A stretch of DNA of 64,000 bases from an uncultured Celeribacter sp. (GTDB lineage Bacteria > Pseudomonadota > Alphaproteobacteria > Rhodobacterales > Rhodobacteraceae): NCBI RefSeq assembly GCF_963675965.1, contig NZ_OY780935.1, forward strand, positions 3,274,501 to 3,338,500, given 5' to 3'. Under the pieces are notes generated by a model. The model saw only the letters and a list, made by a program, of their open reading frames with translations, had not been told where the DNA came from and searched no databases. This document shows positions 17,159 to 27,087 of the stretch, piece after piece (position 1 is the first letter of the stretch; every line of letters starts with the position of its first letter). Made by a program: the position numbers and the translations under genes.

Positions 17159-19849
17159 TCAGCCTGCGACCTCAAGCGTGATTGCACGTCCGCGTTTGAC
17201 ATAGGTCAGCGAACTTGCTCCGATGGACTGCACCTGACCGCCATCCAGCTTGTCACCGACCTTCACCTTGGCAAAGCGTCCGGAAGGCAGACGGACGAGG
17301 GCGCGGCGGTCGGACCGGCCCCCGTAGACGCCCATGAGGTTCACGTCGCGCAGGCGGATTGCATTCTTGACGGTCGCGGCACGCGCCACGGATGTGGGGG
17401 CGCTCGACGGTGTCGGGCTGTCGGGCACGCGTGCGGTGACCTGTGTGGCTGCTGATCGCGTGGTGGTGCCCGCGTCGGCTGCCGCCGCTGCCGCCTCAGA
17501 CGCGGCCTGCGCCGCAGCGACGAGTTTGGAGAAATCCTGCGGGCGGGCCTGCGGGATCTGCGACACGGCAACCACAGGTGCCGTCGCCGCTGGCGCGGCC
17601 TCACCATTGGCGCGGGCATCATCTGCGGCCTGTTCCTGTTCCGAGACCGGGCGCGGCATGGGGCGCATCGCGCCAAGTTGCGCGCGGGTCAGGCCGGCGA
17701 GATTGGCCATCTCGTTGTTTTCGATCAGGGCCTCGGGACGCGGCGTCGGGCGGAACCCGGCCAGCGCTTCACGCTGGGCGGCGTTGGCGTTCAGGCCTCC
17801 TGCGGCCTCGGGGGTCAGTGCGGCCTCCACGGCATCGTCAACGCGGCTGCCCGGGCGTGGTGCCGGGACGACATCGGGGCGACCGGCATAGACGACAGCG
17901 CCTTCAGGGGTCACGGCGCCATCTTTGGTGGCACGCACAAAGCCGTTTTTGTCCAGATCGAAACCATCCTCGGACGTCAACGGGCGTGTCGCGGTCAGTG
18001 GCAGCGGGTCGACCTGTTGACGTGTTGCCTCGGGCAGTGCCACGGCGTCCTGAGACGGGATCGCAGGGTCGATCGAGGCGACATAGATCGCATCGATCGT
18101 GTCCTCGGGCAGCGCCCCGTCGCCAGAGAGCGGCGCAAGCGGCCAGATGCCGGTCGCGGCATATTGCGTTTGGACTTCTTCAAGGCTGGGCTCGGTTTGG
18201 GTGTTGAGGCTGGCGGGGGCGGGCTGGGTCGCCTCGTCCAGCAGCTCTGGCGTCAGCTCTGGTTCTTCCAGCGCAGGATCGCTGTCCGTGAGCGCCAACT
18301 GGCGTTCTGCCTCGGCATCGCTCAGAGCGGCCCCGGTGGTGAGATCGCTTTGCGCGATCTCTGGGCTCTGGCTTGTGCTCTCGCTCAGGGCGGTGTCTTG
18401 CGATGTTTCGCTCCGGGGTAGCCATCCGGCCACCAGCCACAGCAAAAGTAGCAGAACGATCAGCCCGCCGGTCAGGTAGAGCCCCAGATAGCGTGGCTTG
18501 CCACGGCTGGTACGGGCATTCTGACGTGCACCGAAAATGGTCATCGCCTCGGCTTCATCAAGAGCGTTTTCGGCGTTATCCAATCCCGCAGCACGATCCG
18601 ACATCGGGGCCAGTGTTTCATCCGCCAGTGGAATGGTGACGGGGGGCTGGACCGGGCCGGGCTCTGGCGCTGCCTTGGACGGTGTGACCTTGTCGCCGCT
18701 TCGGCTGGTCAGCGTCTTGAGCGCGCCAAGCCGTCCCGAACTGCGCGAAGCCTCGGCCTTGGCCGGTTGGGCGACGACCGCGACATTGGGTGCAGGCATT
18801 GGGGAACTTGGTGCCGACGAATTTGGCATCGGCGGTGGTTCGGGCAGCGGGCCGGTTTTTCGCGGTTTAGGAGGCTTGGGTTTCAGCGCGTCTTGTTCCG
18901 GCGCAGGGGGAACCTCGCGCGCGGTGATGTCTGCATGGGGGGCAGGCGCCGGGGCCGCGACCGGTTTGTCACCTGTGAGGGCAGCTTTGGGGGCCGCAAC
19001 GGCGGGCGCCGGGGCTTGCGGCGATTGTGGCGCGCGCGGCGCTGGGATGACATGGCCCGGCTTGGCGGCAATCCGTCGGGCGGCTGTGTCCTTTGCGGCG
19101 GCGTCGGGCGCGGTGTCGTCCGTGTCCGGTTCGGGGTCCGGTGTCTTGCTTGCTGTTTTGGCCGCAGACGGTTCGGCGGTTTCGGCGCGCGGGGCCTCTT
19201 CGGCCGATTTCGCCGTTGGGGCCTTGGCAGGCGCTTCCGGGGTTTCGGGCTTGGCCACCGGGGTGGCATGGTCAAAGATTGCGGCACTGTCTGACAGGCC
19301 GCGCGGAGTCAGAACCCTGAGGATCTCTCTGTCAGGTTCTACATCGGTCTCAGCACCGATCAGCGCGTCGGCGGATTTGGCGCGCCCAAAGAACGGTTCA
19401 CGGCCAAAGCGGTCTGGCTCTGGTTGTGCCACGAAGGACACGGGGTTGAACTGGTGTTCGGTGGCAAAGGCCTCGGCCTCGTCCAGCGTTTCGCGGGCCA
19501 CGACGGCCACCTGAAGCTGGTCGCCCGACAGATGCGAATCCCACACCAGTTGATCAAGGCTATAGGGCGTCGCCCCTTCAAGCGCGCTGCGGATCGCCAT
19601 ATCACGCGCCGCCTCATCTCCTTCGGGAAAGGGCAGGCTGCGATAGAGGATCTGACTGTTCGGAATCACCAGTTTTGTGGCCAGTCCTGCGGCGGAGACC
19701 TCGGTCGCGGTGCGTCGTAGTTTCGACAGCTCAGCCGCCACATCTTCGGCATCGAGATCCACGGTGCCCATTGGGTGCCAGCCAGCTGTGGCGCGATGCA
19801 ACAGAAGGATGCCGTCGTGGCTGAGATTGAGGGCAAAATTCGGTTTCAT
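17159..19849 (-). CDS. Large single-pass protein with GspL/PilM-like N-terminus and PilP/GspC-like C-terminus
   Basis: An 896-residue protein. The N-terminal ~180 residues (ALNLSHDGILLLHR, then LVIPNSQILYRSLPFP, then VAVVARETLDEAEAFA) resemble the cytoplasmic actin-like domain of type II secretion GspL/type IV pilus PilM. A long Pro/Ala-rich linker follows, then one transmembrane helix near residues 454-476, then a periplasmic low-complexity region. The final ~70 residues (VYGGRSDRRALVRLPSGRF, then VKVGDKLDGGQVQSIG) resemble the PilP/GspC homology region. The start was moved to the MKPNFALNL methionine. Such proteins are sometimes labelled IF-2 because of the Ala/Pro linker; that is not supported. 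No pilus or secretion genes are nearby. Fusion reading is inference. Confidence 0.6.
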   Translation of the reverse strand: MKPNFALNLSHDGILLLHRATAGWHPMGTVDLDAEDVAAELSKLRRTATEVSAAGLATKLVIPNSQILYRSLPFPEGDEAARDMAIRSALEGATPYSLDQLVWDSHLSGDQLQVAVVARETLDEAEAFATEHQFNPVSFVAQPEPDRFGREPFFGRAKSADALIGAETDVEPDREILRVLTPRGLSDSAAIFDHATPVAKPETPEAPAKAPTAKSAEEAPRAETAEPSAAKTASKTPDPEPDTDDTAPDAAAKDTAARRIAAKPGHVIPAPRAPQSPQAPAPAVAAPKAALTGDKPVAAPAPAPHADITAREVPPAPEQDALKPKPPKPRKTGPLPEPPPMPNSSAPSSPMPAPNVAVVAQPAKAEASRSSGRLGALKTLTSRSGDKVTPSKAAPEPGPVQPPVTIPLADETLAPMSDRAAGLDNAENALDEAEAMTIFGARQNARTSRGKPRYLGLYLTGGLIVLLLLLWLVAGWLPRSETSQDTALSESTSQSPEIAQSDLTTGAALSDAEAERQLALTDSDPALEEPELTPELLDEATQPAPASLNTQTEPSLEEVQTQYAATGIWPLAPLSGDGALPEDTIDAIYVASIDPAIPSQDAVALPEATRQQVDPLPLTATRPLTSEDGFDLDKNGFVRATKDGAVTPEGAVVYAGRPDVVPAPRPGSRVDDAVEAALTPEAAGGLNANAAQREALAGFRPTPRPEALIENNEMANLAGLTRAQLGAMRPMPRPVSEQEQAADDARANGEAAPAATAPVVAVSQIPQARPQDFSKLVAAAQAASEAAAAAADAGTTTRSAATQVTARVPDSPTPSSAPTSVARAATVKNAIRLRDVNLMGVYGGRSDRRALVRLPSGRFAKVKVGDKLDGGQVQSIGASSLTYVKRGRAITLEVAG

Positions 19850-19992
19850 TTGCGTCTTCTGGGTGGTGTGGCACGTGGGTGCGGCCACCCTAACGCAGCA
19901 ATCTGGCACTGCAAAGAGAAAGCCCGCGGAAATCCCTCACAGCAGCGTGTGCGGGCGAAAGATCGCCTGTGCGTCGGGGAAAGGCAGTGGTC

Positions 19993-20997
19993 TTACCGCA
20001 TCCAGAGACCTGCTTTTTTGATCTGGTTGCGGATCATCTGTTCGCGGCGCGGCAAATGGTCCCGGTCGAACATGTCCCGGATTTTCTGCCCCTTGGGCTG
20101 ATAGACCAGCCGTTTGATCGGCTCATATTGCTTAAGTACTTTTTTGATCCAGTTCGGCTCGGCAGACCGTTGCAACACCTCGACCACATGATCGCTTTCA
20201 CGGGCCATCAAAAGCGGAAAGGTGCGATAATGGCAGGACACATCGCCATCAAGACTGTTTTCGGGGATCGTGCGCCGGGCGCCGCCAAAACTGTGGATGA
20301 CCAGTGGCAATGCGACCTGATCCAGCCAGGGATCAAAGGTCTGCAGGCTGGCCGCCTCGGGCGGATTGTCCCGGATTTCGAGCGCATAGTCGAGAAAACG
20401 CTGACCGAACGTGCGGGGGCATTTGTAGAAGAAGAACCCGGCATTGAAATAGAGATACCGTTTCCAGTATTCGTCGGGCTGGCTGAGATCCAGCGAGCTG
20501 TCGAAATCCAGCCCGAAGCGATCGTAAAGTGATTTCCAGATTTCGCTATAGCCCGGTCCGTAGAGTTCGATCTGCGGCCAGGTGCCTTCGACCTTGAGCG
20601 AGGCGCAGGGCCGTTCGAAGTCGAAAGCCACATCGGAGAGCGCGCCGGTGATCAGCGTGTCGCTGTCGAAAAAGACAAAAGGCTCGCCCTCTGGTAGGGC
20701 AAATAGCGCCTCGATCTTGTTGCCATAGGGGTAGGACTGGCCGAAATGCTGGCTTTCAAAGGGCAGAATTTCCGCGTCCAGACGGGCAAAGGCTGCCAAC
20801 AGGTCGTCTTGCTTCATCCGCGGATCCCCATCCCAGCAAGGGCCGGGTTGCGGTTCGGCGATGAACAGCCGTCCGCTGAACCCCGGATCCATCTGACGCA
20901 GCGAAGCGGCAAAGAGCAACGCCTCATACATCAGCCGCCCCTGATGGCCGACGACCACAATATTGAATGATTGTTTGCTTTGTTCAGGTGCTGGCAT
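19993..20997 (-). CDS. Glycosyltransferase-like protein with DSD motif
   Basis: A 334-residue protein beginning with a GT-A-like fold: FNIVVVGHQGRLMYEALLFAASL, then EPFVFFDSDTLITGAL, whose DSD could bind a nucleotide-sugar/metal. The later NAGFFFYKCPRTFGQRF segment resembles galactinol-synthase/GT8-like acceptor regions. No signal peptide or membrane helix. Donor and acceptor are unknown. It stands alone between the GspL/PilP-like gene (same strand) and a small plus-strand gene, so envelope polysaccharide work is only a guess. Confidence 0.6.
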   Translation of the reverse strand: MPAPEQSKQSFNIVVVGHQGRLMYEALLFAASLRQMDPGFSGRLFIAEPQPGPCWDGDPRMKQDDLLAAFARLDAEILPFESQHFGQSYPYGNKIEALFALPEGEPFVFFDSDTLITGALSDVAFDFERPCASLKVEGTWPQIELYGPGYSEIWKSLYDRFGLDFDSSLDLSQPDEYWKRYLYFNAGFFFYKCPRTFGQRFLDYALEIRDNPPEAASLQTFDPWLDQVALPLVIHSFGGARRTIPENSLDGDVSCHYRTFPLLMARESDHVVEVLQRSAEPNWIKKVLKQYEPIKRLVYQPKGQKIRDMFDRDHLPRREQMIRNQIKKAGLWMR

Positions 20998-21104
20998 GCG
21001 GTAAACTTTTCAGAACGCAACGGAAGGACACACCGGAAACTATAGAGAGGTTGGGAGGGTCTCGAAAGCCGAACCTTTGGCCGATGTCCAAAAAGGAGAG
21101 CGAC

Positions 21105-21387
21105 ATGCACCTTTTTCGGAGTTGTTTTCTAGCGTTGGCCGGTGTCTTGTCACTGTGGCCTTGATCGCATCGAATTTTCCGTCAACGGCGAGGATCTGAC
21201 GCCGTTTGTTGCAGAACCTTGCTATGATGATGCGGCCCAGCCGAACGCATTGCGCGCGCAAAGCCTCGACAGCATTCTTGTGTCCTTTCCCCAAGACAGC
21301 GTGGAAACGGTCGCGGTCCGGCTGACCTTTGACGATGGCAGCACCGAGAGCGCTGACTACGGTCGCGCTGACATCGAAATCCCCTGA
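21105..21387 (+). pseudogene. Small secreted protein gene with an apparent frameshift
   Basis: A good AAGGAG ribosome site precedes ATG 21105, which starts a signal-peptide-like stretch MHLFRSCFLALAGVLSLWP and then stops at TGA. From 21142 the next forward frame (+1 relative to this start) continues for 81 codons from the GTG, giving CHCGLDRIEFSVNGEDLTPF and an acidic C-terminus ending TGA at 21387. The simplest reading is one gene for a small exported protein or lipoprotein with a one-base frameshift around 21140-21160. Alternatives are a sequencing error or a separate cytoplasmic gene starting at GTG 21142, which has no good ribosome site. I do not recognise the family. Confidence 0.45.
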
Positions 21388-21411
21388 GGCCCTGCCGATC
21401 TGGTGCTTTGC

Positions 21412-22134
21412 TCAGGCGAACAGCTCCGTCAAAAAGCTCTTCACCGAGGCCCAGCTATGGTCGCGCGCAGTTTCTTTGAAGCCAAAGCCGGGTTGTGCAC
21501 CGGGCTGCGCGGCAGGGTTGGTAAAAGCATGGCCGGTGCCGCCGTAGGCATGCAATTGCCAGTCGACGTCTCGGGTGGTCATTTCCGCACCGAACTCCAG
21601 AACGCTTTGCGGCGGAGCCAGCGGGTCGTCCCAGCCGTGCATCACCAGAATCCTGGCGCGAATCGCGGCTTCGGGGGCGCTGGCAGCGCGATCCAGTATG
21701 CCGTGGAATGCGGCAACGCCTTTCAGATCCGCGCCCTGTCGCGCCAGATCCAGCACCGCCTTGCCGCCAAAGCAATAGCCGATCGCCGCCGTGCGCTCCG
21801 GGTCGACCTGCGGCGCCGTTTTCAGGGCCGCCAGAGCGACCTCCATCCGGGCGGCCAGAAGCGGGCGATCCGCGTCCAGCGCGTTCTTTGCGGCATGGGC
21901 CTCGGTCGCATCTTCGATGGTCACGCCATTGCCGTAGTAATCCATGGCGAAGCCGACATAGCCGCGTTCGGCCAACTCTTGCGCGCGGGCCTGTTCAAAG
22001 GGCGATTTTCCGCGAAACGCCGGACAGACGATCACGCCCGGTCTTGGGGCGGTGAGACTGTCATCCCAGTGCAACGTGCCCACAAACGGGCCGCCGGGCC
22101 CGTCATAGTGAATGTCTTGACAGCGCAATGTCAT
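21412..22134 (-). CDS. Dienelactone hydrolase family protein
   Basis: A 240-residue alpha/beta hydrolase of the dienelactone hydrolase group. The nucleophile is in GYCFGGKAVLDLAR (Cys, as in true dienelactone hydrolases), the acid residue in LVMHGWDDPLAPP, and the histidine in GGTGHAFTNPAA. Located between tRNA-Tyr and the small frameshifted gene. Family members hydrolyse dienelactone in aromatic degradation, but no such pathway genes are nearby, so substrate remains open. Confidence 0.9.
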   Translation of the reverse strand: MTLRCQDIHYDGPGGPFVGTLHWDDSLTAPRPGVIVCPAFRGKSPFEQARAQELAERGYVGFAMDYYGNGVTIEDATEAHAAKNALDADRPLLAARMEVALAALKTAPQVDPERTAAIGYCFGGKAVLDLARQGADLKGVAAFHGILDRAASAPEAAIRARILVMHGWDDPLAPPQSVLEFGAEMTTRDVDWQLHAYGGTGHAFTNPAAQPGAQPGFGFKETARDHSWASVKSFLTELFA

Positions 22135-22317
22135 GGGGATTGGCTCCTATAGCAACTTGTGTTTGCAAGGAACCGGGCTGTCGACATGAAGTCAAGCCAA
22201 GCTACCGTGGGAAGCATCCTTTTGATCAACTGAAGGCTGGCGCACAGATATATAACAAGATGCAGAGTGATCGCATCAATGCTATCGAAATGCTTGCTTT
22301 GGGAAGGTCTGGGTAAA

Positions 22318-22401
22318 TGGTGGGCGACCCTGGAATCGAACCAGGCATGAGTCTCCTCGGCGGAGTTACAGTCCGCTGCCGCACCTTGCAGCCCGTCGCC
22401 C
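22318..22401 (-). tRNA. tRNA-Tyr (GTA anticodon)
   Basis: The minus strand reads GGGCGAC at the 5' end pairing with GTCGCCC before A-CCA. The anticodon arm reads GACTGTAACTC with GTA, there is a long class II variable arm, and the T arm contains GGTTCGATTCC. The CCA end is encoded (22318-22320). Confidence 0.95.
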
Positions 22402-22568
22402 ACTTGCGCAAAATCTTCGGTGTTTCGAAGCGTCCTTGCGTCGTGTGCGGGGTGGATACCTTTGGTCGCGGGGGGCGTCAACAGGAAATTTGTGAAAAGG
22501 AATGACTTGTATCTGACAAACCTGCGCGGCAGGAAGGGGAAGGCCATAAATTCCGGAAAGTCTGCACC

Positions 22569-23366
22569 ATGAAAAAGCCCAAGTGGGTCGTTGAGAAAGA
22601 ACAAGCCAAACGCAAAGCCGCCCAGGAAACCGTTTGGTTGTTCGGCCTGCATGCGGTGCGCGATGCGCTGCGCAATCCGGCCCGTGAAAAGCTGCGACTG
22701 CTGGTGACCAAGAATGCGCAGGCCAAGCTGGAAGAAGACATCGCGCTGGCCTCCGTGACCCCGGAAGAGATCGACCCACGCAAATTCCACGACCCGCGCA
22801 ATTTCGGTGTGCCGGTAGATCCGGCCTCTGTGCACCAGGGCGCCTTGCTGGAGGTCAAGCCTCTGTCCTGGGGCTCTGTCGAAGAGGTCTGTCTGGCCGC
22901 AGGCGAGGGCGCGCCGACCGTCGTGCTGCTCGATCAGGTTACCGATCCGCATAATGTCGGCGCGGTCTTGCGGTCCGCCGAGGTCTTTGGTGCCGAGGCC
23001 GTCATCGCCACGGCCCGCCACGCCGCCCCCGAAACCGGAGCTTTGGCCAAAACCGCGTCGGGCGCCTTGGAACGCCAGCCCTATCTCCGGGTGCGCAATC
23101 TGGCCGACACGATCGTGAAACTGCAGGAGATGGGATTTGTCTGTCTGGGCCTCGATGGAGAGGCCGCACAGACGATTGATCAGGCGCTTGCGAATCTCTC
23201 GGGCCAGCCGGTTGCGCTGATCATGGGGGCCGAAGGTCCGGGCTTGCGGCAAAAGACCCGTGAAACGGTGGACCAACTGGTGAAAATCCCCTTCGCGCGG
23301 GATTTCGGGTCATTGAACGTGTCGAATGCGGCCGCTGTGGCGCTGTTTGCTGCTTCTAAACGCTGA
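22569..23366 (+). CDS. rlmB: 23S rRNA (guanosine-2'-O)-methyltransferase RlmB-type
   Basis: A 265-residue SpoU/TrmH-family methyltransferase with an N-terminal L30e-like substrate-binding domain and a C-terminal SPOUT knot. Motifs: VVLLDQVTDPHNVGAVLRSA, then ALIMGAEGPGLRQ, then FGSLNVSNAAAVALF. RlmB methylates G2251 of 23S rRNA in E. coli; that exact target is inferred. It lies next to tRNA-Tyr on the opposite strand and is closed by a terminator at 23515. Confidence 0.9.
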   Translation: MKKPKWVVEKEQAKRKAAQETVWLFGLHAVRDALRNPAREKLRLLVTKNAQAKLEEDIALASVTPEEIDPRKFHDPRNFGVPVDPASVHQGALLEVKPLSWGSVEEVCLAAGEGAPTVVLLDQVTDPHNVGAVLRSAEVFGAEAVIATARHAAPETGALAKTASGALERQPYLRVRNLADTIVKLQEMGFVCLGLDGEAAQTIDQALANLSGQPVALIMGAEGPGLRQKTRETVDQLVKIPFARDFGSLNVSNAAAVALFAASKR

Positions 23367-23514
23367 ACCCGGGGTGTTCGTGCGGGTCAGACAGGTCTGT
23401 CATCACGTTTTTCTTACCCACCCTTCAATTGTGGCCGGCAACCCCTATCTAACAGTTCAGAGACGCGCACTGGAACACGCGCGTTGCTCTCACTGTCCCT
23501 CGTTCCAAAACTCT

Positions 23515-23543
23515 CGCCCGGGTCTTTGCGCCCGGGCTTTTTT
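23515..23543 (+). terminator. Rho-independent terminator after rlmB
   Basis: GCCCGGG (23516-23522) pairs with CCCGGGC (23531-23537) followed by six T. It lies 150 bases past the rlmB stop, so the intervening stretch is a long 3' UTR or a separate short RNA. Confidence 0.85.
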
Positions 23544-23583
23544 CTGCACTTTTTTCTCAAGCCGAAGCGGTTATGGTGGACGT

Positions 23584-24015
23584 ATGACTTATGCTGACAC
23601 ACTCTCGGATCAAGACATCCGACGTATTCTCTCAGACACGCGGGTGATCGCGCTTGTCGGCGCCTCCCCGCGTCCTGAACGCCCCTCGCATCGGGTGGGC
23701 AATTTTCTTGCCGCATGTGGATACCGCGTGATCCCGGTCAACCCGGGGCAGGCGGGTAAGACGCTGTTCGGGGAGACCTGTGTGGCACAGCTGTCGGACA
23801 TCGAAGAACCGGTGGATATGGTGGATATCTTTCGCAACATCGATGATGTGCCTGGTGTCGTTGAAACCGCGCTGAAGGATCTCAAGGGGTTGAAATACAT
23901 CTGGATGCAGCTTGGTATCGCCCACGAAAAATCCGCAGCCCTCGCGCGGGCGCAGGGCGCCGAAGTGGTCATGGACCGCTGCCCGGCGATTGAGATCCCG
24001 CGTCTGGGCATGTGA
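23584..24015 (+). CDS. CoA-binding domain protein
   Basis: A 143-residue protein with a single CoA_binding Rossmann-like domain: VIALVGASPRPERPSHRVGNFL near the N-terminus and VDMVDIFRNIDDVPGVVE later, the same fold as the N-terminal part of succinyl-CoA synthetase alpha. ATG 23584 is chosen; the longer open frame runs back through the rlmB terminator and is not credible. Function unproven (YccU-like). Followed by its own terminator. Confidence 0.88.
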   Translation: MTYADTLSDQDIRRILSDTRVIALVGASPRPERPSHRVGNFLAACGYRVIPVNPGQAGKTLFGETCVAQLSDIEEPVDMVDIFRNIDDVPGVVETALKDLKGLKYIWMQLGIAHEKSAALARAQGAEVVMDRCPAIEIPRLGM

Positions 24016-24090
24016 TCTTTGCCTGAGCGGCCCGGAAAGCCGACGTTAAAACCGACGTATCCAGGCCGTTTCCACGCCATTTTCAGTTGA

Positions 24091-24134
24091 CTGGCGCGCA
24101 GGGCATCCTGCCTTGCGCGCCAGCTTTCTTTTTT
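24091..24134 (+). terminator. Terminator of the CoA-binding protein gene
   Basis: CTGGCGCGCA (24091-24100) pairs perfectly with TGCGCGCCAG (24114-24123), followed by CTTTCTTTTTT. Orientation is plus; it lies directly against the stop codon of the minus-strand HYR gene. Confidence 0.85.
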
Positions 24135-27087
24135 CAGAATTGGAAGCTGTATGTGAGGCCGATGGACTTTGTTCTGAGTTGGTCTGGTCCTAGGCCTGAG
24201 AGGGCTGCATCGAGGGCGAGGAGGCCAGCGTTTCGGAATGCGTGGCTGAGGCCGAAGCGCAGGCGTGCGGAGGCGCGGCTGTCGCCGTGGTTCTGGTCCT
24301 GATAGACGCCGCTGATGCCGCCCTCGAGGGTGAGTTCGCCGTTCTCTGTCGGGCGGCTGTGCAGCATGGAGAGGCCATATTCCACCTCGGTGGCGCGATA
24401 GGTGGCCTCAGGGACGGTCAGCCCGTTGCCATCGGTATAGCTTTGCTGTGTTTCCACGACCTGCCCGGCAGCGAGGAAGGGGCGCAGCTCATAGCGGGGA
24501 TAGACCAGCTGGCCGGTGCCCTTGATCTGGGTGAGCCAGCGTTCGGTGGTGAAGCTGTCGGTATAGGTGCCATCGGGTGTGATCTCGTTCCAGCTTTTGC
24601 CATAGAGCAGCCGGCCCTCGATATAGAAGGGGTGATCGGGCAGCTTGCCGACGAAATAGGGTCCGGCGAGCACGCCGTGACCGTTCAGTTCGGCGGCACC
24701 TTCGTCCTGGGCGATCTCGTCGATCTGCACCATGGCGCCGAGCAGGAGATTGTCGTTGAGTTTGCGATGGGTGCCGAAGGCGCCAAAGATATAGCGGGAG
24801 GAATAAGCGTCATCCTTTTGCCAGCTGCCTTCCAGGCGCATCCAGGCGGGGCGGTCGGGATCCGTGGCCAGGGTGAAGACCCCGGTGCGGCGCGAGACAC
24901 TGGCGTTGAACTGGCGCGATCCGCCGCCCATGAGAAAGCCCGAGAGCGAGGGCTGGTGGGCGACCAGCGCCTGGGAGCGGCTTTCGAGCACCTCGGCGAT
25001 CTGTGCCTCTGCCGCATCGGTGGTGGCGGTGATCAGGCTGTAGGTGTCGGAGGCGAGATTGAGGTTGCCGCCGGGATCCTCGGCCACACCGGCGGGGATC
25101 GACAGGGTGACCACGATGCCGGGGGTGTCCTCTGGGGTGTCCTCTGGGGTGACGGTGGCGGTGAAGACCGGGGCGGTGCCGGAGAAATTGCTGATGGTGG
25201 CGCCGCTGACCGCGATGTCGGAGGCCTCAAAGCCTGTGACCGGCTCGCTGAAGGTGATGGTGATGTCGAAGGCCCCGGCATTGGCCAGTTCGGGCAGGCC
25301 GGAGATCTGGACGGTGGGGACGGAGGCATCGACGGTGACCATGAGCGAGGCGGTGGCAGAGGCATTGTCATGGCTGTCATAGGCGGTGGCGGTGACGGTG
25401 CCGTTGCGCTGTGGCGTGGCGGATGAGGCGCTGAAGACACCGAGGCCGTCGGCGGTGAGGCTCTGCTGGCTGGTGTCGGCAAATGTCACCTCGACGCGGG
25501 CGTGGGCCTCTGTGGTGCCGGAGACGGTGACGCTGAGATCCGGGGCGACGACGGGGGTGTCGAAGACCGGGGTGAGCGGCCCGGTGGTGTCCTCTACGCG
25601 GACGATGAAGCTCTGTTCGGTCGCCGGGTTCCCGGCGTTGTCGATGGCGGCCATGGTGACGGTGGTGTCGCCCAGGGGGAAGGTATAACTGTCGTCCTTC
25701 ACCGGGGTGCCGTCGATGATATAGAGGATGCTGAGATCCGGATCGGCATTGTCGGCGACGCTGCCCAGGGTCGTGAGATCATAGTGGGCCACCTGTGTGA
25801 GTGTCTCGGCCTCAAGGATCAGGGTCTCGGGCGGTGTGATGACCGGGGCTTCGTGATCGTCCACCTTGACGATGAAGCTGGCCTGTATGGCGTCATTTCC
25901 GGTGGCGTCCGTGGCGTCGAGGGTGACGGTGGTTTCTCCGATGGGGAAGGCATGGGGCCCGGTCAGCGGCAGGGTTCCGATGTGGTAGAGGATGACAAGG
26001 GAACTGTCATCGTCCGCGAGATCGGTGACCTTGGCGCCGAGCGTTGTGACATCCAGGGTTGCGGTGGGCTGCCCGGGGTCTGTGGTCAGGGTCTGATCGT
26101 CCGGGGGGGTGATGACCGGGGCCTGACCGTCGGCGACGGTGACGGTGAAGCTGACCTGTGTGGCCGCGTTCCCGGCGTCATCGCGGGCGTCCATGGTGAC
26201 GGTGGTGTCGCCGATGGGGAAGGCGTAGGCGGAGACGATCTCTATGCCCTCGACACGATAGAAGATCTCGACCGTGTCATCGACGAGGTCCGTGACGCTG
26301 CCCAGTGCGGTCACATCAAAGAGGCTGGTGATGGCATCAGGATCGGTGGTGCGGCTCTGATCTGCCGGAGGGGTGATGACCGGGGGCTGATTGTCGCGCA
26401 CGCGGACGGCGAAGCTGTCCTGGGCGATGTTGTCCGAACTGTCCTGCGCCGTCATGGTGACGATGGTTTCGCCGACGGGGAAGGGATAGGGGCCGGACAG
26501 GGTCACGTCCTCGGTCGTATAGGTGATGGCGACGGGGCCATCGACGAGATCGGTGGCGCTGCCGAGCGCGGTGACGTCGAGCGCGGCGGTGGGCAGGCCG
26601 GGGTCCGTGACGAGGTCCTGTGTGTCGGGCGGTGTGATGACCGGGCTGCCGGTGTCGCGGACGGTGACGGTAAAGCTGACGGCTGCAGCCTCATTGCCGG
26701 CGGCGTCCTGGGCCTGCAGGGTGACCGTCGTCGCCCCCAGCGGGAAGACATAGGGCCCGCTCAGCTGCTGCCCCCCGACCCAATAGGTGACATCGACTGT
26801 GCTGTCGACATTGTCCGTGGCCAGAGCAAGCGCGGTGACATCGAGCGTGGCGCTGGTCGTCCCGTTTTCCGTTGGCAGGACCTGATCCTCGGGTGGGGTG
26901 ATGACCGGGGCTTCCGTGTCCGTGACGGTGACGGTAAAGCTGACGGTTGCGGCCTTATTGCCGGCGGCATCCTGCGCCTTCATGGTGACGGTGGTCTGGC
27001 CGAGCGGAAAGACATGGCTGCCGGTGATCTCCTCGGCGCCGATCCAATAGGTGATGTCAAGGTCCTCACCGGCATCGACATTGTCGG
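24128..27087 (-). repeat. 2.96-kb near-identical repeat, copy 1
   Basis: The 3' 2960 bases of HYR gene 1 match bases 32284-35242 of gene 2 at every point I compared. The only difference found is one G (five at 26382-26386 here, four at 34538-34541 there). The match begins at the run of T just outside the stop codon and ends at a T/A difference at 27088. Confidence 0.85.

Noticed and set aside
22128..22316. 62-codon plus-strand frame between dienelactone hydrolase and tRNA-Tyr
   Set aside because: It overlaps the start region of the hydrolase gene, has no ribosome site and no recognisable sequence; not strong enough to call.
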